A stretch of DNA of 32,598 bases from Chloroflexi bacterium HGW-Chloroflexi-1 (GTDB lineage Bacteria > Chloroflexota > Anaerolineae > CG2-30-64-16): assembly GCA_002842085.1 (NCBI GenBank), contig PHCA01000004.1:1-32598 (forward strand). The letters run 5' to 3'. Below, in pieces: positions 27,878-32,598 of the stretch. A program made the translations under genes and the position numbers. Below the pieces are notes generated by a model. It saw nothing but the letters and a program-made list of their open reading frames with translations, had not been told where the DNA came from and did no database searches. The stretch's first letter is position 1; every line of letters begins with the position of its first letter.

Positions 27878-28030
27878 CTAACTGCCCGTATGCACGGGAA
27901 CTGTAATCGATATTTGGCGCCCTTCATGCCAGAGCGTTAGATGGCTCCCTGATTGGCGATCTTCGACAAAACCTTGAGCTTTCAGGAATTGCACCAAGTC
28001 ACGAGCCGTCACCTGAGGCATGCGCGTCAT
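27878..28030 (-). pseudogene. HicA-like toxin, C-terminally truncated
   Basis: MTRMPQVTARDLVQFLKAQGFVEDRQSGSHLTLWHEGRQISITVPVHTGS*; HicA dsRBD-like start including G-S-H, ends where HicA normally continues; below the ORF track cutoff. Confidence 0.7.
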
Positions 28031-28266
28031 GCTGGCACTCCGACCGATAGGGTCTCCACGTGCACCAGGCGTCGATGTTGCGGCACTGGTTGATTATGCT
28101 CTTGCAGGACTGCGATGTGCTGCTGAATCGCGAGGCGTATGTTGCGACTGGTCTCTTCGATGGTTGAGCCGTTGCTGAAACATCCCGGCAGGCTTGGGCT
28201 ATAGGCAAAATAGCCCTCGTCTTCCGGTTCTTTCTCGATGATAATCTCGAAATCATAGAACTTCAT
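28027..28266 (-). CDS. HicB-like antitoxin
   Basis: MKFYDFEIIIEKEPEDEGYFAYSPSLPGCFSNGSTIEETSRNIRLAIQQHIAVLQEHNQPVP; ATGA overlap with the hicA-like ORF. Confidence 0.85.
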   Translation of the reverse strand: MKFYDFEIIIEKEPEDEGYFAYSPSLPGCFSNGSTIEETSRNIRLAIQQHIAVLQEHNQPVPQHRRLVHVETLSVGVPA

Positions 28267-28463
28267 TACGTCATCTCCCTGATCTTGGATTGCCCTTCGA
28301 CGATCGACCGCGTCATCACGTTTTCCAGCACTTGATCCACCCTCTTCTCGACACAACTGCCCGGATTATAACACACATCCAGGCTTGACACGCACCATCT
28401 CCTTCACCCGCCGCCTGGCTTCTTCCAGCAGGCGGTGAGCCTCCCGACGGCTGGTTCGCCACC

Positions 28464-29051
28464 CTACATCAACTCGAAAAACGCGGCGGCGCCCAGCTTG
28501 GGGACCATCTGGCGGGCCAGGCGGTCTACCGGCCCCGGCGACCCGATGTCGATCCAGTCGTCGATGCTGCCCAGGTAGCACCAGCGTTCGGCGCGGTAAG
28601 TGCGCCGTTCTTCGTCGCTCAGGATGAAGCGCAACACCGGCGTGAACTGTCCATGCTGCTCGATTTCATCCCGGATGCGCTGATCCAGGCCGGCCATGAG
28701 CGGCCCGACCTCCCCCAGTGCCGAGATCAGGTCATCCGCATCCGGCCCGACCCGCTCGTAGACCTCGATCCGGTCATGTTTGACGCGGACGCGGTAGTTG
28801 CCAGGTTTGCGATGGCGCACCACCGCGGCCTCCACGGCAGCCACCTCTTCCGGGCGGATCAGCATCGGGCGGTCCTTTTCCAGGAAGACGAGGCCGTTGA
28901 CGCTTTCGCCGATTCTAAAACCTTCGGGGATCGCCTCGACCGGTTCGCCCTTCTGCGCGCGCGCGAAATAGTAGCGCGGCTTGCCGGTCTTGGTGACGCT
29001 ACGGCAAAGGATGAGGGTGACGCCTTTGCGGTTGGTGTAGGTTATGGACAT
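28464..29051 (-). CDS. Conserved hypothetical protein (195 aa)
   Basis: Long ORF with good composition; part of its 5' region is duplicated at ~30239-30320. Confidence 0.6.
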   Translation of the reverse strand: MSITYTNRKGVTLILCRSVTKTGKPRYYFARAQKGEPVEAIPEGFRIGESVNGLVFLEKDRPMLIRPEEVAAVEAAVVRHRKPGNYRVRVKHDRIEVYERVGPDADDLISALGEVGPLMAGLDQRIRDEIEQHGQFTPVLRFILSDEERRTYRAERWCYLGSIDDWIDIGSPGPVDRLARQMVPKLGAAAFFELM

Positions 29052-29103
29052 CGGTTTGCTCCTGTGCTACGGCACATTCCCTTTCACTCAGTTCCTTGTC
29101 TGG

Positions 29104-29158
29104 ATAAAGGACATCCTCACGCTCTAAAGGACAGTCTCCCAATACCAATGTCCTTTAT
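29104..29158. promoter_or_regulatory. Three TAAAGGACA boxes, outer pair inverted (possible operator)
   Basis: ATAAAGGACAT (29104-29114), TAAAGGACA (29125-29133), ATGTCCTTTAT (29148-29158). Confidence 0.5.
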
Positions 29159-29167
29159 GAGAGTGAG

Positions 29168-30204
29168 TTATAGAGGTGGACTGTGCAAGATATAGCGTGC
29201 CCAGCGACGTTTGCCCTGTCTATCGAGCCAGCCTTCTTCTGTCAGACGCTGCAGAATGCGCGTTGCAGTCTTAGTGGAAACCCGCAGCACTACCGAGACA
29301 TCCCGATTCACAATGAATCCCTGCTGCTGCAGCAAGGGTAACAACGGCGCAAGATCGCCTGGCATGGCCCGCTCTTCAAGCGGAGGCTCGATAATCTCAT
29401 ACACTCGGCCGCCCTTCCGGGTTAGACGCGCTACCTGTTTGCTGATCAGATCCTTAATGGCGCTAGAAGCCCCGTAGATGTCCGGACCGACAAGCTTCTG
29501 GAACTCTCTGCTGGTGAAATGCCCCCCATGTGCTTTCGCGTAGGCCAAGATACGCTTCTGGTCTCCCGTCAGGTTCCTGTTCTCAAACCGCTGTAGCCAT
29601 ATTAGCGTCTGCGGGTCATAAACGGGTTGGTTCAACAGGGTCACTTGCACAACGAACGTGCTGACGAGATCGAACCGGGGCGGATAGAAACCTTCGCGCT
29701 CCATCACGTCGAACATCCGGAGGATACCTTCTCCCAATTCGCGCATGTATCCCAGGGCTACCAGGACACGCACGATCAGCGGATTGCGCGAGAGATGGAC
29801 GCCCCTTCTGAGATTGAGGTCCTCAATGGTGACTGGTGTAGGCGGCAGACCGGGGCTGTGGATTTCCAGCCGATCGTCAAACATGGATACTTCGATGCCA
29901 AGCCCCTGAATGCTGTAATCTCGGTGAGCGATAGCATTGACGATGGCCTCTTGCCAGGCGAAGGTGGGGTATTCCAGACGCTCGGTGAAAAAGAGATCCT
30001 GCTGTCCTCGATGCCGATCACCAACTCGCCGCCATCGGCGTTTGCCATCGCAGAGAGGGTCGCGGCCACGTCGCGAGCGATGTCAGCGGCTCTACGATGC
30101 CGCCATGTTCCGCGGCTGCGATCGAAGGCCGACTTGCGCTCGAAAAACTGCCCCTCCGGCTGGGAGGCCCATCGGAACAGGATTTCCATCGGGACTGTGC
30201 TCAT
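29168..30204 (-). pseudogene. Schlafen/AlbA_2-type ATP-binding (RecG-like) regulator with internal deletion and frameshift
   Basis: N-part: MSTVPMEILFRWASQPEGQFFERKSAFDRS...DIARDVAATLSAMANADGGELVIGIED; then another frame: DLFFTERLEYPTFAWQEAIVNAIAHRDYSIQGLGIEVSMFDDRLEIHSPGLPP... Confidence 0.75.
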
Positions 30205-30330
30205 TTCTTCCTCTCCACAACCGCCACTTCGAACACGACGCCGTTGACGCCTTCGCCGATTCTAAAACCTGCGGGGATCGCCTCGACCGGCTCACCTTTT
30301 GGATCGCGGGCGAAGTATACTGGTCGGAAA
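30205..30330 (-). pseudogene. Partial duplicate of the 195-aa hypothetical gene
   Basis: Frame reads VYFARDPKGEPVEAIPAGFRIGEGVNGVVFEVAVVERKK*, matching YYFARAQKGEPVEAIPEGFRIGESVNGLVF of the gene at 28464-29051. Confidence 0.7.
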
Positions 30331-30391
30331 TCAAACGAGTGCATTAGAAGCCAGAACCGCAATGACACGGCGGCTGAGTAGTTACGGTTTT

Positions 30392-30420
30392 TTCACCTTG
30401 TCACCTTGTCACCTTGTCAA
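30392..30420. repeat. GGTGACAA-type octamer repeat (complement orientation)
   Basis: caccttgtcaccttgtcaccttgtcaa. Confidence 0.85.
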
Positions 30421-32113
30421 TGGTGGGCACCTCATACTCGATCTGTAGGCCCCAGTCTGGATCAGCGTAGCCGCCGTAATGCTCGAATTCCCAGTCGCTG
30501 CCCGCGACGCGATAGCCGCGCGCCGGGTCGACCGGCGCGCCGTCGACGTGCAATACGCCATCCCGCATCGTCCCGCCGCTGAGATGAAGCAGGCCCCGTT
30601 CCTGGCCGCGCAGCGTGTGCGGCCGTTCGGCCGCGAAGGCCGGATCCAGGCCCTTCGCCAGCAGCGCGCTCAACTGCGCGCCCGGCAGCGTGGCGATCGC
30701 CGGGTTGGCCGTGGAGCTACAGACGTCCCACAACGTCCCCCGGCGCAGCGGTCCGGCCGGCAGCGGCCCGGTGAACGCCTGGCCGGCCGCCACGACCGCG
30801 ATCTCGCCGCCCATCCGCTCCCGCAACATATCCGCCATCAGGTTGGCGGCCCCGCATTCGCGGTCCAGCGCAAAGTCCAGCGGCTCCGCCAGCTCGCCGA
30901 TGATCTCGTCCAGGAAACGCGCGGCCTCGGCTTCGATCACGTCGACCTCGGCCAGGACGCGCGGCGACCGGGGTGTGGCCTGTGTCACCGGGATCATCGT
31001 CGCCCGGACCACCTCCAACCGCTCGCCGTCCCAGGCCAGATCCAGCCGGCCCAGGTGTTCCGCATACTGCCCGGCCTGGGCGATCAGCACCCGGCCCACT
31101 CGCTCACCCTCCGGCAACAGGTCGTGGCTATGCGCGCCGATGATGGCCACAACGTCGTTCTGGAGCTCAGCCGCCAGCTCGCGGTCGGTTTTCAGGCTCA
31201 TGTGTGAGAGCACGATCACCGCGTCCGCGCCGTCCTGGCGCAACGCGGCGGCCAGCTCCCGGACCAGCGAGGCCGCGGGCACGGCGCTCAGATCGAAGAA
31301 CGCACTGTATTCCGGCATGTCGGCGGTCATCCCGATCAGGCCGAGACGCCAGGGGCCGGCACGCTGTTCGGGGTCAGACGCGATTTCGAGGGTGGTGGTC
31401 GGCTGCACGCCCGGCGGCAGAACGCCATCGGACATCCGCAGGTTGGCCAGCAGCAGGGGATAACGGGCTGCCCGGCCATGATCCCCGAGCACCTGGGGGC
31501 CGTAGCGCAGCCACGCGCCGTTGCCGGCCACCGCCGCGTCGCAGCCGGCCAGGTTGAGCAGCCGGTGCATGGCCGTGCCTTTGGTGAGATTGCTCAGCCG
31601 GCGGGACGGTTCCTCGATGTCCCCCGCGTCGAAGTAGAGCACAGGCACGCCCGGATTCTCAGCGCGGGTCTGCTCGACCAGCGTGGCGATGCGCGCCAGC
31701 CCCTCGACCCGGCCGTGGATGTCGTTGGTGTGCAGGATGATGAGGGCGGTCCAGAACGGGCACTCGTACATCTCAGCCAGCGCCAGGTAGTGGGCATCGT
31801 AGGCGGCCGGGCGATTCAGACGCTGCGCCAACTCGGACGCGCGCGCGTGGAGGTCGGGCGGCCTCATCAACTGCACGGGCAGGCGCAACACGGTTGTCAG
31901 GGTCGCTGGTTCGGCATCTGGAGCCATCTGACGCCGGTAGACCTGTTTGCGAACAACGGATGTAACCTCGTAGGCCCACAAAGTCGGCGCAATGACCGTC
32001 AGCTTCTGCTCTTGCCATTCGGCCCAAAGCGCCCGCGCCAGGGAGGCGTCCGGCTCATCGAGGAAGACTCGCTTGATTGCCAGGCCGGCGTCAGCGCAAA
32101 CCCAGGATTTCAT
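30401..32113 (-). CDS. Fusion ORF: truncated PIN-domain (VapC-like) toxin + 5'-nucleotidase family phosphohydrolase
   Basis: N-terminal ~122 aa PIN (VCADAGLAIKRVFLDEPDASLARALW...TLWAYEVTSVVRK...RPAAYDAHYLALAEMYECPFWTA) runs directly into LIILHTNDIHGRVEGLARIATLV...YFDAGDI...VVAIIGAHSHDLL (5'-nucleotidase). Confidence 0.8.
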   Translation of the reverse strand: MKSWVCADAGLAIKRVFLDEPDASLARALWAEWQEQKLTVIAPTLWAYEVTSVVRKQVYRRQMAPDAEPATLTTVLRLPVQLMRPPDLHARASELAQRLNRPAAYDAHYLALAEMYECPFWTALIILHTNDIHGRVEGLARIATLVEQTRAENPGVPVLYFDAGDIEEPSRRLSNLTKGTAMHRLLNLAGCDAAVAGNGAWLRYGPQVLGDHGRAARYPLLLANLRMSDGVLPPGVQPTTTLEIASDPEQRAGPWRLGLIGMTADMPEYSAFFDLSAVPAASLVRELAAALRQDGADAVIVLSHMSLKTDRELAAELQNDVVAIIGAHSHDLLPEGERVGRVLIAQAGQYAEHLGRLDLAWDGERLEVVRATMIPVTQATPRSPRVLAEVDVIEAEAARFLDEIIGELAEPLDFALDRECGAANLMADMLRERMGGEIAVVAAGQAFTGPLPAGPLRRGTLWDVCSSTANPAIATLPGAQLSALLAKGLDPAFAAERPHTLRGQERGLLHLSGGTMRDGVLHVDGAPVDPARGYRVAGSDWEFEHYGGYADPDWGLQIEYEVPTIDKVTR

Positions 32114-32426
32114 CGTCGCGCTCCTCGCGTAGCTCGCGCAGTATCTCAGTGGAGTCTCTGGGCTGGATACCTTGCTCTTGACGCCAACGACAGATCTGCT
32201 CGCCTACCTGATCGGCCCTGGCCAATGCTTCACGGTAGTTGTCTTCACGGTCTGTGATCAGCCTGCCCAGGTTTTTCAAGCGCGTGAAATCATCAACCCC
32301 GATAATCGCCGCCTTGGCCTGACCGTGCGACATCAGGACGATCTGCTCGCCGCGGTAGGCCGCGCGGTTGACCAGGTCGCCTAAGTCCTGGCGCAGTTCG
32401 GTCATGCTGACTCGAATTTCACTCAT
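32091..32426 (-). CDS. Phd/YefM-family antitoxin
   Basis: MSEIRVSMTELRQDLGDLVNRAAYRGEQIVLMSHGQAKAAIIGVDDFTRLKNL; overlaps the start of the PIN ORF. Confidence 0.88.
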   Translation of the reverse strand: MSEIRVSMTELRQDLGDLVNRAAYRGEQIVLMSHGQAKAAIIGVDDFTRLKNLGRLITDREDNYREALARADQVGEQICRWRQEQGIQPRDSTEILRELREERDDEILGLR

Positions 32427-32502
32427 TGCACACCTTCCCTCGCGCGCGCTGTATAGTATTACCTTTCAATATTCGCGTTGATCGCGAGAATCTTCGACGG
32501 CG

Positions 32503-32598
32503 TCATTGCGAGCGGTGTTTGCGAAGCAATCCCCGATTGCCGCAATCCCCGATTGCCGCAATCCCCGATTGCCGCAATCCCCGATTGCCGCAATCCCC
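32503..32598. repeat. Dispersed repeat arm followed by a 16-bp tandem array running off the window
   Basis: cattgcgagcggtgtttgcgaagcaa then tccccgattgccgcaa x4+. Confidence 0.9.

Overview
High-GC chromosomal window, probably from an uncultured Chloroflexota-like bacterium (inferred from gene style and repeat families; not proven). No rRNA, tRNA or CRISPR array was recognised. Clear genes: MreB-like protein, NYN/HEAT protein, glutamine-dependent NAD+ synthetase, beta-class DNA methyltransferase, PEBP lipoprotein, NfeD-like protease, two large TPR proteins, SpoIID-domain secreted protein, J-like/GrpE-like/Hsp70 cassette, RelE/ParE-type TA pair, Lon-family protease, YtxH-like protein, GrpB-family protein, metallophosphoesterase, HicB, Phd/YefM antitoxin and a PIN-5'-nucleotidase fusion ORF. 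The strongest system candidate is the compact operon 14821-20433 (TPR, HPD-less J-like protein, GrpE-like protein with a Trp-rich insert and heptapeptide tail, short Hsp70). The second theme is decay: several toxin-antitoxin or defence-like loci are broken (AF2212-like/PIN remnant, radical SAM stub, amber-interrupted antitoxin, truncated HicA, Schlafen/AlbA_2 protein with internal deletion and frameshift, N-terminally truncated ATPase, PIN toxin fused to a nucleotidase). The third theme is dense intergenic repeats: a palindromic ~100-250 bp family in several copies and both orientations, GGTGACNN octamer arrays, and 7-bp arrays (GGCAAAK, GCTGATA, CCCAATA), one of them inside a coding sequence. 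All calls are by eye; no homology searches were run.
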